Shown here piece by piece: positions 47,470 through 54,821 of a stretch of DNA of 64,000 bases; positions within the stretch are counted from its first letter, which is position 1; each line of letters begins with the position of its first letter. A program made the position numbers and the translations under genes. This DNA is from Mesorhizobium sp. (GTDB lineage: Bacteria; Pseudomonadota; Alphaproteobacteria; Rhizobiales; Rhizobiaceae): positions 1-64,000 of the forward strand of contig SAJS01000015.1 of assembly GCA_004017535.1 (NCBI GenBank). Direction: 5' to 3'. The notes under the pieces are model-generated. The model had not been told where the DNA came from. It saw only the letters and a program-made list of their open reading frames with translations, and searched no databases.

Positions 47470-47937
47470 ATGCCAAATCCAACACTTGACGCAATCGACC
47501 TGAAGATCATCGCCGCGCTGCAGAAGAACGCTAAGGCGACGACGAATGACCTCGCTGAAGCCGTCGGTCTTTCGCCCTCGCCTTGCGCCCGACGCGTCAG
47601 GATCCTGGAGAGCGCCGGGGTTATCAAAGGCTACACCGTAGTGGTCGACCAGAAGAAGCTCGGCCTGCCGATCAGCGCTTTCGCATCAATCAAGCTCGAA
47701 CGGCAACGCGAGGACGATCTCGATCGCTTCTCGCAAGCCGTGCTGCGCTGGCCCGAGGTGGTCGATTGTTATCTGATGACCGGCCAGCGGGACTACCTGA
47801 TGCGCATCGTGGTGCGCGATCTCGAGGCCTATGAACGGTTCATCAAGGACAAGCTGACGCGGCTGGATAACATCGCTTCGATCGAAAGCAGCTTCGCGCT
47901 GGGCCAGGTCAAACGCTCGGAAGCCTTGCCTGTCTAA
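47470..47937 (+). CDS. Lrp/AsnC-family transcriptional regulator
   Basis: A 155-residue regulator from ATG 47470 (GATGGAA upstream). The HTH is LDAIDLKIIAALQKNAKATTNDLAEAVGLSPSPCARRVR, and the C-terminal RAM effector domain has VVDCYLMTGQRDYLMRIVVRDLEAYE. It is divergent from the MdeB-like E1 gene with a 126-base gap, so it probably activates that operon in response to an amino acid. Confidence 0.92.
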   Translation: MPNPTLDAIDLKIIAALQKNAKATTNDLAEAVGLSPSPCARRVRILESAGVIKGYTVVVDQKKLGLPISAFASIKLERQREDDLDRFSQAVLRWPEVVDCYLMTGQRDYLMRIVVRDLEAYERFIKDKLTRLDNIASIESSFALGQVKRSEALPV

Positions 47938-48059
47938 CCGACCGCAGCGACCATCGCGGCGGCAATTGGGCGAGATTGGACGCGCGAGGCTAGTTCACAC
48001 GCATGTTTGATTCCCTCGCGGGGAGCGACAGTGCTTTCCGTTCGCTTCTATGGCAACAG

Positions 48060-48089
48060 TATGTACATATTTTGTACATATAGATTGAC
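48060..48089 (+). promoter_or_regulatory. TGTACA inverted repeat before the lone binding-protein gene
   Basis: TATGTACA and TGTACATA form perfect 8-base arms with a 5-base spacer (48060-48080), followed by TTGAC at 48085. The right half and its spacing to TTGAC recur at 30025-30042 upstream of the separated permease genes. It lies about 80-110 bases before the coding start at 48169. This looks like an operator for a dimeric regulator of unknown identity. Confidence 0.65.
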
Positions 48090-48168
48090 GAGCTAGACCT
48101 CCGCAACGTAGCGTTGAGCGGCCAGGGCGGAACGCCTGCGCGAAAACTCAATCTGATGGGAGGACTGC

Positions 48169-49044
48169 ATGATGAAATTTCGAGCCCGATCGGCCGCCAT
48201 TGGCCTGGCCTGCATCGCCTATGCCGCACTTGTCGGATCTGTGCTGCCGGCCACTGCGGAAACCACAAAGGAACGGGTTCTGAGAGAAGGAAGGATCGTC
48301 ATCGGCATCCATAATCGCGCGCCCTGGGGCTACAAGAAGGAGGGAACCGGCGAATTGCTGGGCTGGCACCCGGATCTTCTGAGAGCCGCTTTTGCGGATC
48401 TCGGCGTCAAGCAGGTCGATTTCGAGGTGACTGAGTTCGGCGCCTTGATTCCGGGCCTGATGGCCGGGCGTTTCGATGCCGTGGCGTCCGGCCTTTCGAT
48501 CACACCGCCGCGCTGCCAGCAAGTCGCCTTCGGCGCGCCCGACCTGAGAACAGATGACGCGGCGGTCGTGCTGGCCGGCAACCCGAAGGCGATCCACAGC
48601 TATGCCGATCTTGCCAAGAAGTCCGACGCGATCATGGGCGGTGGCCGCGGCAGCAACGTGATCGGGAATGCCATCGCCGAGGGCGTGCCGGAGGACCGCA
48701 TTCTGCAGTTCCCTGACATCGAGACCAATCTGGCGGCATTGCGCGCCGGCCGCATAGACGCCGCCGTGTTCTCTTCTCCGACAGTGATCGGGCTGCTTGC
48801 CGGCAACAAGAGCCCCGATTTGGAGCGTGCCAACCCGTTCACGACTAGCGACAAGTCCATCAGCTATATCGCGATCGCATTCAGGAAGAACGATGGCGAT
48901 CTGCGTGACCTCTACAATCAGGGTCTGGCGAAGGTCATGTCGAGCGGGACTATCGCCACCATTATGGCGAAGTACGGTTTTGGTCCCACGGAAGATGTGC
49001 CGCCAGGATTGACGACCTCGCAGCTATGCGGCGCCGCCAACTGA
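48169..49044 (+). CDS. Amino-acid ABC transporter solute-binding protein, separated from its transporter
   Basis: A 291-residue family 3 binding protein from ATG 48169 (GGGAGG upstream). The signal peptide ends near ATAE. Core motifs are LREGRIVIGIHNRAPWGYK, GWHPDLLRAAFADLGV and LMAGRFDAVASGLSITPPRC. It resembles EhuB-type proteins in overall pattern. No permease follows; the cargo ends here and copG is next on the other strand. The SBP-less permease/ATPase set at 30229-32307 is the likely partner. Confidence 0.9.
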   Translation: MMKFRARSAAIGLACIAYAALVGSVLPATAETTKERVLREGRIVIGIHNRAPWGYKKEGTGELLGWHPDLLRAAFADLGVKQVDFEVTEFGALIPGLMAGRFDAVASGLSITPPRCQQVAFGAPDLRTDDAAVVLAGNPKAIHSYADLAKKSDAIMGGGRGSNVIGNAIAEGVPEDRILQFPDIETNLAALRAGRIDAAVFSSPTVIGLLAGNKSPDLERANPFTTSDKSISYIAIAFRKNDGDLRDLYNQGLAKVMSSGTIATIMAKYGFGPTEDVPPGLTTSQLCGAAN

Positions 49045-49123
49045 CCAGCGCTCGCCAGCCGAAGGCGCTGTCGACACAATTGGAGGGGTCGCGAGCACAG
49101 GCGGCGCGATCTCCGCCGATAGG

Positions 49124-49573
49124 TTAATCTTGTTCTGGCTTGATGGGCGAAGCGACGTCTTCGGGGATTTCCTGCCGCAGGTTCGGTCCCTTAGCCAGGC
49201 GCCTGCCGAGCGCGGAGACAAAACTGTCATAACGTTCGCTTGCCTTGGCACGCGCTGCCTGGGCCATCGGCTCCGGCAGAGCGGGCGTTGTCGCCAGCCA
49301 GAAGCGGATGAACACCGCCAGCGTTTCAATCGAGATGCAGAGATCGCGCTCCAGCCGCGCGATCCGGCGGTCGATCCGGTCGAGACGCTTGGAGATGGCC
49401 GCCTCGCGTTGCGCGTCGGCATCCGGAGAGAGGAAGGAGGCGATCGCCGCTTCGGCGATGAGCGACTGCGAGCGATCCCGCCTGGCAGCATACTCGACCA
49501 GCCCCTCCCTCACGGCAGGATCGAGATAGACGGAAATCTGCACCTTTTTCTTGGCTGCCGTCACCGCCGTCAC
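49124..49573 (-). CDS. CopG-type ribbon-helix-helix protein of the conjugation module
   Basis: A 149-residue protein from GTG 49573. The N-terminal ribbon-helix-helix reads KKKVQISVYLDPAVREGLVEYAARRDRSQSLIAEAAI. A coiled middle follows (ISKRLDRIDRRIARLERDL), then FIRFWLATTPALPEP. Such proteins sit between traG and trbB in this class of elements and probably regulate transfer genes. The GTG overlaps the ancestral traG stop at 49570. Confidence 0.88.
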   Translation of the reverse strand: MTAVTAAKKKVQISVYLDPAVREGLVEYAARRDRSQSLIAEAAIASFLSPDADAQREAAISKRLDRIDRRIARLERDLCISIETLAVFIRFWLATTPALPEPMAQAARAKASERYDSFVSALGRRLAKGPNLRQEIPEDVASPIKPEQD

Positions 49574-49660
49574 AACTCCATGCCATCGTCCGGATCGAGC
49601 GCGATCTGCCGCGCCACGCCCCGCGCAAGGCGAGCCAACCGGCTGCTGCTCGCGGCGAGG

Positions 49661-51550
49661 TCATCCGTCTCGTCGGCCGCAACGGGCTCGAATGACGAGC
49701 GGCGGCTCCGTTGCAGCCGGAAGAAAGGGATCGAGCTCGGGCTGGCGCCGCCATTCGGAGTCGGTCGATTCCGCCTGGGCTTCCGCAACGAAAGTCGCGG
49801 CTGGTGTAACCGATGGAGAAAGCGGCAACGGAAGGTTCGTCCAATCGTCGGGCACCGGCTCGGATCGAGCCGCAAGAGTCGGAGGCGGCAGAATGCGCTC
49901 AAGCAACCGCGGGTCCTCGAAATAGCGCGCCTTCCTCGCCCGGATCGGCGGCGTGCCCGCCAGCATGATGATCTCATCGGCAGCCGGCAATTGCATGATC
50001 TCGCCGGGCGTCAGCAAAGGCCGTGCCGTCTCTGAGCGTGAAACCATGAGGTGACCGAGCCATGGCGAGAGCCGGTGACCGGCATAGTTCTTCATCGCCT
50101 TCAGCTCGGTTGCCGTGCCAAGGGCATCGGATACACGCTTGGCGGTGCGTTCGTCATTGGTTGCGAAGCTGACCCGCACATGGCAGTTGTCCAGAATGGA
50201 ATTGTTGGGCCCGTAGGCCTTCTCGATCTGATTGAGGGACTGCGCGATCAGGAAGCTCTTCAGCCCATAGCCGGCCATGAAAGCGAGCGCGGACTCGAAG
50301 AAGTCGAGCCGTCCGAGCGCCGGAAACTCGTCAAGCATCAGCAGCAAGCGGTGACGATCCGTCCCGGCATCCAAATCCTCGGTTAGGCGGCGGCCGACCT
50401 GGTTGAGGACGAGACGGATCAGCGGCTTGGTGCGACTGATGTCGGAGGGCGGCACGACGAGATAGAGCGTCGCCGGACGAGTGTCGGTGACCAGATCGGC
50501 GATGCGCCAGCCGCATGCGCGGGTCACCTCGGCCACGACCGGATCGCGATAGAGCCCAAGAAAGGACATCGCAGTCGAGAGCACGCCGGAGCGTTCGTTG
50601 TCGGACTTGTTCAGCAACTCACGCGCCGCGCTGGCGATGACTGGGTGGGGACCGCCCTGCCCCAGATGCGGCGTCGTCATCATCGCTGCCAGGGTCGATT
50701 CAATCGGCCGCTTCGGATCGGACAGGAACGCCGCGACGCCGGCCAGTGTCTTTTCCGGCCCGGCATAGAGCACATGCAGGATCGCGCCGACCAGAAGCGC
50801 GTGGCTCGTCTTTTCCCAATGATTGCGCCGTTCAAGCGAGCCTTCGGGATCGACGAGTATGTCGGCGATGTTTTGCACGTCGCGGACCTCCCATTCACCG
50901 CGGCGGACCTCGAGCAATGGGTTGTAAGCGTCGGATCTGGCATTGGTTGGATCAAACAGCAGCACACGGCCGTGGCGGGCGCGGAAACCGGCGGTGAGGC
51001 GCCAGTTCTCGCCCTTGATGTCATGGACGATCGCCGAGGCAGGCCAGGTGAGCAGCGAAGGCACCACGAGGCCAACCCCCTTTCCCGAACGCGTCGGCGC
51101 AAAGCAAAGCACATGCTCCGGCCCATCGTGGCGCAGGTAGTCAAACCCATATCGCCCCAGCACCACGCCGTCCGGCGCGAGCAGGCCTGCCGCCTGCACC
51201 TCGCCCTTTGCAGCCCAGCGGGCGGAGCCGTAAGTCTCCACATTCGTGCCCTCGCGGGCACGCCACAGTGACATCCCGATCGCCACGCCGATAGCGATGA
51301 AGCCACCAGACGCGGCAATGAGACCACCGCGCAGGAAGATGCCAGGCGCATAGGCTCCGTAGAAATACCACCACCAGAAAATGGCGGGCGGATAATAGAC
51401 TGGCATGCCGCCGATTACGAACCATGGCGTTCCCAACCCCACCTGGTAGCCTAATTGCCACGCCGACCATTGCGTGGATCCCCAGGTTGTGAAGAGCACG
51501 ACCAGGAAGACAGCGACGATCTGCCCCCAAAGGACTTTCGTTCCCGACAC
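49661..51550 (-). CDS. traG: Coupling protein TraG (VirD4-like), 3' end frameshifted
   Basis: 629 residues from GTG 51550 (AAGGAG upstream). Two N-terminal membrane helices precede Walker A (FAPTRSGKGVGLVVPSLL) and Walker B (LLLMLDEFPALGRLDF). It couples the relaxase-DNA complex to the channel. The frame stops at 49661 with RCGRRDG. In the next frame the sequence continues as FEPVAADETDDLAASSSRLA to a stop at 49570 that overlaps copG. One indel near 49690 explains this; restored length would be about 660. Confidence 0.93.
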   Translation of the reverse strand: MSGTKVLWGQIVAVFLVVLFTTWGSTQWSAWQLGYQVGLGTPWFVIGGMPVYYPPAIFWWWYFYGAYAPGIFLRGGLIAASGGFIAIGVAIGMSLWRAREGTNVETYGSARWAAKGEVQAAGLLAPDGVVLGRYGFDYLRHDGPEHVLCFAPTRSGKGVGLVVPSLLTWPASAIVHDIKGENWRLTAGFRARHGRVLLFDPTNARSDAYNPLLEVRRGEWEVRDVQNIADILVDPEGSLERRNHWEKTSHALLVGAILHVLYAGPEKTLAGVAAFLSDPKRPIESTLAAMMTTPHLGQGGPHPVIASAARELLNKSDNERSGVLSTAMSFLGLYRDPVVAEVTRACGWRIADLVTDTRPATLYLVVPPSDISRTKPLIRLVLNQVGRRLTEDLDAGTDRHRLLLMLDEFPALGRLDFFESALAFMAGYGLKSFLIAQSLNQIEKAYGPNNSILDNCHVRVSFATNDERTAKRVSDALGTATELKAMKNYAGHRLSPWLGHLMVSRSETARPLLTPGEIMQLPAADEIIMLAGTPPIRARKARYFEDPRLLERILPPPTLAARSEPVPDDWTNLPLPLSPSVTPAATFVAEAQAESTDSEWRRQPELDPFLPAATEPPLVIRARCGRRDG

Positions 51551-51599
51551 TCGTTTCTCCTTATGCCGGCACTTCAGCGAGGTTGCGGCGAGATTCAAC

Positions 51600-51930
51600 C
51601 GCCGCCTCGAGCCGAGGGCGCTGCGGCGCACTGTCGGCAAGGAAAACAAGCGATCGACGGCCATGATCCCGGCGCAATGGCGCGGATGCCAACGTCGTCA
51701 ACGGCAGCCGAAGCCTAGCCCTTGATCCCAAAAGCGCCGCCTCGAGCTGGCCGGCCGATGCCGCAGCCGGTGGCGGCGCCACGGACCGGGCGGGCCGGCA
51801 GGCTTCCTTGCTGTCGAGCCGGCTCGCCCTGGTCAGCGCCGCTTTGGTGATCGGTGGTCTCGCCTATGGCTAGCTTGCCCGCCGCCAAGCGGCGCGCCTG
51901 GCGCTCGCCAAAGGCACGGCGGATCGACCC
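51600..51930 (-). pseudogene. Possible decayed small conjugation gene (TraD-like)
   Basis: Two minus-strand frames, GERQARRLAAGKLA then ITKAALTRASRLDSKEA, vaguely recall the small TraD protein that usually precedes traG. The match is weak and requires a frameshift. No ribosome site was found. Treat as an open question. Confidence 0.25.
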
Positions 51931-51994
51931 ATGGAAAAGCCTCAAGGCATTTCCCGCCCAGGTGACTAGCTAGCTGAGGAGCGGTCGGCCCATC

Positions 51995-52049
51995 GGGTGT
52001 TAGCCGTTGGACTGCAAAAAGGTCGCAAGAAGCCCGTCCCTTACGCCCA
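51995..52049. repeat. Imperfect dispersed repeat, copy A
   Basis: A stretch starting GGGTGTTAGCCGT and containing GTCGCAAGAAGCCCGTC is similar to 54540-54590 (GTGTTAGCCGT, TCGCAGGAAGCTCGTC, CTTACGCTCA). Identity is roughly 70 percent by eye. Copy B is the 3' half of a small-RNA-like unit; copy A lacks a convincing hairpin. Confidence 0.4.
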
Positions 52050-52144
52050 CGGCCATTTCATTAGAGATACCTAAAATTGTTAATGCGAACTTGTCACAAC
52101 TGGCGCATAGTGTCGCTCTGCCCCGCACTTCAACCGGGGTAAGG

Positions 52145-52192
52145 GCCCGGCCTGTCTGCCCGAAGTCCCCCCGACTCCCCCGCAGGCCGGGC
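52145..52192. terminator. Perfect 10-bp hairpin next to a small minus-strand gene
   Basis: GCCCGGCCTG (52145-52154) pairs with CAGGCCGGGC (52183-52192) across a 28-base loop. It lies 15 bases beyond the 3' end of a small minus-strand ORF. There is no T-run, so it may be a structural hairpin instead of an intrinsic terminator. Confidence 0.4.
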
Positions 52193-52206
52193 ATCGTGTG
52201 TATGGG

Positions 52207-52374
52207 CTAGTTCAGCCTGGGTGCCTTGTCAGCAATGAACGGCGCCAGTGCCTCGGCAACGCGCTGTAGAAACGACGCCAGATCGAGCACCACGCCATTC
52301 GGCTCGACAAAGATATCCTCCTCGTCCTGCCTCTGGGGATGCTCAAGCGTCACGGTAAACGTATAGTCCGGCAA
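52207..52374 (-). CDS. Small hypothetical protein
   Basis: A 55-residue frame ending in LDLASFLQRVAEALAPFIADK and PRLN, with TTG 52374 or GTG 52353 as start. The sequence has normal amphipathic helix character and overlaps the end of the next upstream small ORF, suggesting a coupled pair. No family recognised. Confidence 0.4.
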   Translation of the reverse strand: MPDYTFTVTLEHPQRQDEEDIFVEPNGVVLDLASFLQRVAEALAPFIADKAPRLN

Positions 52375-52498
52375 GGGCCGACAGAGCAGCCTCGATCTGA
52401 GCCCTATAGGCTGCGCTTTCGTAGCGGGCCTCCCTGGGCGGCACTACCAGAAATTCTCTGGCGGACATGCCCGCCGTCATGCGCTCAAGCCACTGCAT
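52343..52498 (-). CDS. Small hypothetical protein
   Basis: A 51-residue frame from ATG 52498 (MQWLERMTAGMSAREFLVVP), with GGGGGCG upstream. It overlaps the following small ORF by about 30 bases. Unknown family. Confidence 0.4.
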   Translation of the reverse strand: MQWLERMTAGMSAREFLVVPPREARYESAAYRAQIEAALSALAGLYVYRDA

Positions 52499-52649
52499 GG
52501 TTTCGCCCCCGCGAACTTCCCCGGCTGAAAATCCAGCGGCCGACGATACGAGGATTTGAGGTCCGGTACATGAAAGCGTCGGCCGCCAGCGTTGGGCGGG
52601 GGCGCGTCTCAATTGACGCAAGGCCAGATTAGGCGGGCTGTTTGCGCCT

Positions 52650-52892
52650 TCAATCAGGATGCCCTGACATGGTGAACGAGGGGTTACTATCCACAGCCTT
52701 TCGCAGCAGCCGAGACAAATGCAGGCGGTGCAGAGCTTGCATGTCCTCTAACTGGTGGAGGAAATCGATCGCGGGGCGCGTCGGCAGATTATCCCGCTCC
52801 AGTTGGGCAATGAGTTCGTGTTGACGAAGCAGATGCTGCTCACCCATCCTCACATGGCCTTTCACCAGTTCGATCTCATCGGCCAGAACCAT
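52650..52892 (-). CDS. Small hypothetical helical protein
   Basis: An 80-residue protein from ATG 52892 with a heptad-like helix (HLLRQHELIAQLERD) and a second one (FLHQLEDMQALHRLHLSRLLRKA). I recall similar uncharacterised short proteins in rhizobia. Probably a coiled-coil protein of unknown role. Confidence 0.6.
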   Translation of the reverse strand: MVLADEIELVKGHVRMGEQHLLRQHELIAQLERDNLPTRPAIDFLHQLEDMQALHRLHLSRLLRKAVDSNPSFTMSGHPD

Positions 52893-52939
52893 GGACAGCA
52901 ACGCTCCTGTCCTTTTCTCGTTCCGCTCGACCGCGGGGA

Positions 52940-53131
52940 CTACTTGTATGCGTATTTGTACACTGATCGGCTGCTTTCCTCGGTTACGCGAACCCATAGC
53001 CGCTCATCTCTGCGCGCCTGGACCTCTTTCTTGGTACCGATGCTCGCAGCTTCCCACGGCGAATTGGCGGTGACTGTTTGACGGGAAACCGGCGTCTCGC
53101 CGGCCATCTCTTCGACTTGGTAGGTCTTCAT
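52940..53131 (-). CDS. Small hypothetical protein
   Basis: A 63-residue protein from ATG 53131 (MKTYQVEEMAGETPVSRQTV). The pattern of alternating strands with ANSPWEAASIG and ERLWVRVTEE resembles short rhizobial hypothetical proteins. No function known. It lies upstream of and on the same strand as the helical small protein at 52650-52892. Confidence 0.6.
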   Translation of the reverse strand: MKTYQVEEMAGETPVSRQTVTANSPWEAASIGTKKEVQARRDERLWVRVTEESSRSVYKYAYK

Positions 53132-53428
53132 GCTTGGCCCCGGTTCGGTCAGCGATCCAACGATGAGCGCCAAGCCTTGTTCCGGCTCAGAGGCGCGATC
53201 GCGAGGTCGGCATTGGTTCGCCTTGTCAACCTCTTGGTAGGAACGTGGCTCGTCCTCGGCGCACAGTGGCCATGTTGACCCGTGATCCCGAGATGCTTTC
53301 AGCCGCTACATCAAATGCAATAGACAGTCTGGGCAGGAGCCGCCAAGGTGCGCTGGTCGGCGGCTATGTTATGGGCTCCGCTGCTTGAGAGCGACCAACG
53401 CACTCTCGCCCCCAACGGGAACAGAGAG

Positions 53429-53650
53429 ATGCAACGGTACCTGCCGACTAATGCCTTTTATCCAGAAGATCTCGACTTGCTGAAGCGCGTGTTTGACGTC
53501 CTGTGCCGCGAGCGCGGTTGCCAACCGGGTTCGCCGGATGCCGAAGCTACTGCCTTGCTACTGGTCAACATGTTCGAGGGCGGCCGCAGAACCGAAGAAG
53601 AGCTGCTTGAGGCAGTTCAGACCACGCAGGCTTTCCGCCGGGCGAGCTAG
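53429..53650 (+). CDS. Small hypothetical protein
   Basis: A 73-residue protein from ATG 53429. It contains YPEDLDLLKRVFDVLCRERG and DAEATALLLVNMFEGGRRTEEELLE, a pattern I recall from many short alphaproteobacterial hypothetical proteins. The in-frame extension upstream lacks a ribosome site. Confidence 0.65.
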   Translation: MQRYLPTNAFYPEDLDLLKRVFDVLCRERGCQPGSPDAEATALLLVNMFEGGRRTEEELLEAVQTTQAFRRAS

Positions 53651-53707
53651 GCCGCAGCGGCTTCGCGCTACCCGCCGCCTTTTGGTGAGCTGCTCGGCTT
53701 CCTGGAG

Positions 53708-53977
53708 TCATGGCAGCAGGCAGCCCCGGTGCAAGGCGAAACTCACGTCTTTCTGCTCGGCGCTAAGAGGTATCTCTCGGGGCTCAAAACTCAGCCGCTC
53801 CACCGTGGCAACAATCGCGACCGACAGTGCCTCGGCTTCGTCGAGCAGCGTCGGACCATACTGCCCGTTCACCTGGTCCTCGCTCAACAGCACGCCAGGC
53901 GGGCAATGCTCCTCGATCGTTGCGCGGATCATGCGCAGCGCGGCGCGGCACTCGGTGATGTCGATCATGACGAACAA
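53708..53977 (-). CDS. Small hypothetical protein
   Basis: An 89-residue protein; the start may be ATG 53968 (MIDITECRAALRMIRATIEE) instead of 53977. It carries CPPGVLLSEDQVNGQYGPTLLDEAEAL. Similar short proteins occur in rhizobia, function unknown. Confidence 0.55.
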   Translation of the reverse strand: MFVMIDITECRAALRMIRATIEEHCPPGVLLSEDQVNGQYGPTLLDEAEALSVAIVATVERLSFEPREIPLSAEQKDVSFALHRGCLLP

Positions 53978-54094
53978 ACATTCGCTTTAGCTAAAATGTT
54001 CCGCAGCAACCTGGAACTGTTTTGAAGTTGGCGAGTTTCGACGATGAGCGGTTCATCTCCCCTCCGGGCCGCTCACCTTGTAGTCCCCTAATCG

Positions 54095-54125
54095 GCCCGT
54101 CGCTTGTGCATTGGCGACGGGCTTT
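54095..54125 (+). terminator. Hairpin of the CGTCGC/GCGACGGGCTTT family
   Basis: GCCCGTCGC (54095-54103) pairs with GCGACGGGC (54114-54122), followed by TTT. On the plus strand it resembles an intrinsic terminator. No annotated plus-strand gene lies just before it, which suggests a short non-coding transcript ending here, as proposed for two related units nearby. Confidence 0.55.
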
Positions 54126-54130
54126 CCCTA

Positions 54131-54427
54131 TCAGGTGGATGTCTTGCGCTTCGGAGCGACATGGCTGATGACGAGCCGCACTGCGCTGCGCTTGACCGTA
54201 ATACCGAGATCCTTGCCGCCGACGGTCACGCTGTCCCCATCCACCCTGGTGACTTCCCCCGTAAGCTCGATCTTCTGCCCGCTGCTGACGTTTGGGGTAG
54301 TGTCCACGATCGAGTGGGGCTGGTGATATGAGGGGATCAGCACGCTCACCCGATCCTCGGTCACGCGCTTGCGAATCGTTGCGGTGATCGCAACCGTATC
54401 CCCGACCTTGATGCTGCCCATCGCCAT
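54131..54427 (-). CDS. Small OB-fold-like hypothetical protein
   Basis: A 98-residue protein from ATG 54427 (or ATG 54421). Short beta strands alternate with turns: KVGDTVAITATIRKRV, DRVSVLIPSYHQPHSIV and IELTGEVTRVDGDSVTVGG. This pattern suggests a small OB or SH3-like barrel. It ends in a basic tail (VAPKRKTST). Family not named. Confidence 0.7.
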   Translation of the reverse strand: MAMGSIKVGDTVAITATIRKRVTEDRVSVLIPSYHQPHSIVDTTPNVSSGQKIELTGEVTRVDGDSVTVGGKDLGITVKRSAVRLVISHVAPKRKTST

Positions 54428-54462
54428 AAGCCGAGTCTGGTGCGGCTGCGCCGTTAGTCAAG

Positions 54463-54612
54463 CTTGTTCTAATGTACATAAAACTGTCTGCAACCAGACA
54501 TGAGCTACCGAGTTGTGTTTTCGACGGTCGGTCCCAAGAGGGTGTTAGCCGTCATCAGGGAAATCGCAGGAAGCTCGTCGCTTACGCTCATTAGCTGCGA
54601 CGGGCTTTCCCA
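54463..54612 (+). ncRNA. Candidate small RNA unit, copy 1
   Basis: TGTACATAAAA, resembling a -10 region, is followed by CTGTCTGCAACCA. About 100 bases on, a 10-base-arm hairpin (54572-54581 with 54597-54606, one G-U pair) leads into TTT. The same promoter word, CTGTCTGCAACCA and terminal hairpin recur at 55757-55893. No ORF of significance lies inside. A transcribed small RNA is the simplest reading, not proven. Confidence 0.45.
54540..54590. repeat. Imperfect dispersed repeat, copy B
   Basis: It matches 51995-52049 (GTGTTAGCCGT and TCGCAnGAAGCnCGTC in the same order). It overlaps the 3' half of the small-RNA-like unit copy 1. Confidence 0.4.
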
Positions 54613-54700
54613 ATTTAGCGAAAGGCGCATCTTTTTTAAATGACACCCCAGCGCTGCTCGATCCAGATCGGCGGCCTAACTTCAGCAAAGGGGGATTCCT

Positions 54701-54802
54701 ATGAAGCGCACCTATGAAAAGCCGACCCTGGTCAAGCGTGACCGCTTGTCCGCGGTTACCGCCGTGGTGGTCGTCTCGATCGTCAGTGGCTCGAATACCT
54801 GA
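54701..54802 (+). CDS. Orphan RiPP-precursor-like peptide with YxxPxL leader motif
   Basis: A 33-residue peptide from ATG 54701 with GGGGG seven bases upstream. The leader contains YEKPTLVKRDRLSAVTA, which fits the YxxPxL recognition motif of lasso-type RiPP leaders. The tail is a run of valines ending SIVSGSNT. It lacks an Asp/Glu at positions 7-9 of a plausible core, so lasso ring closure is not expected. No maturation genes are nearby. A hairpin with TTTTT follows at 54822-54854. Confidence 0.6.
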   Translation: MKRTYEKPTLVKRDRLSAVTAVVVVSIVSGSNT

Positions 54803-54821
54803 TCTCGAGAGAGTACCCGAC

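Noticed and set aside
30229-49044. Ectoine uptake and use locus (ehu/eut)
   Set aside because: The transporter pieces resemble Ehu proteins and an AsnC-type gene is present, but eutC, eutD and eutE-type genes were not found.
54701-54802. A genuine lasso peptide precursor
   Set aside because: The leader motif fits, but the tail has no acidic residue for ring closure and no cyclase or protease genes are close.
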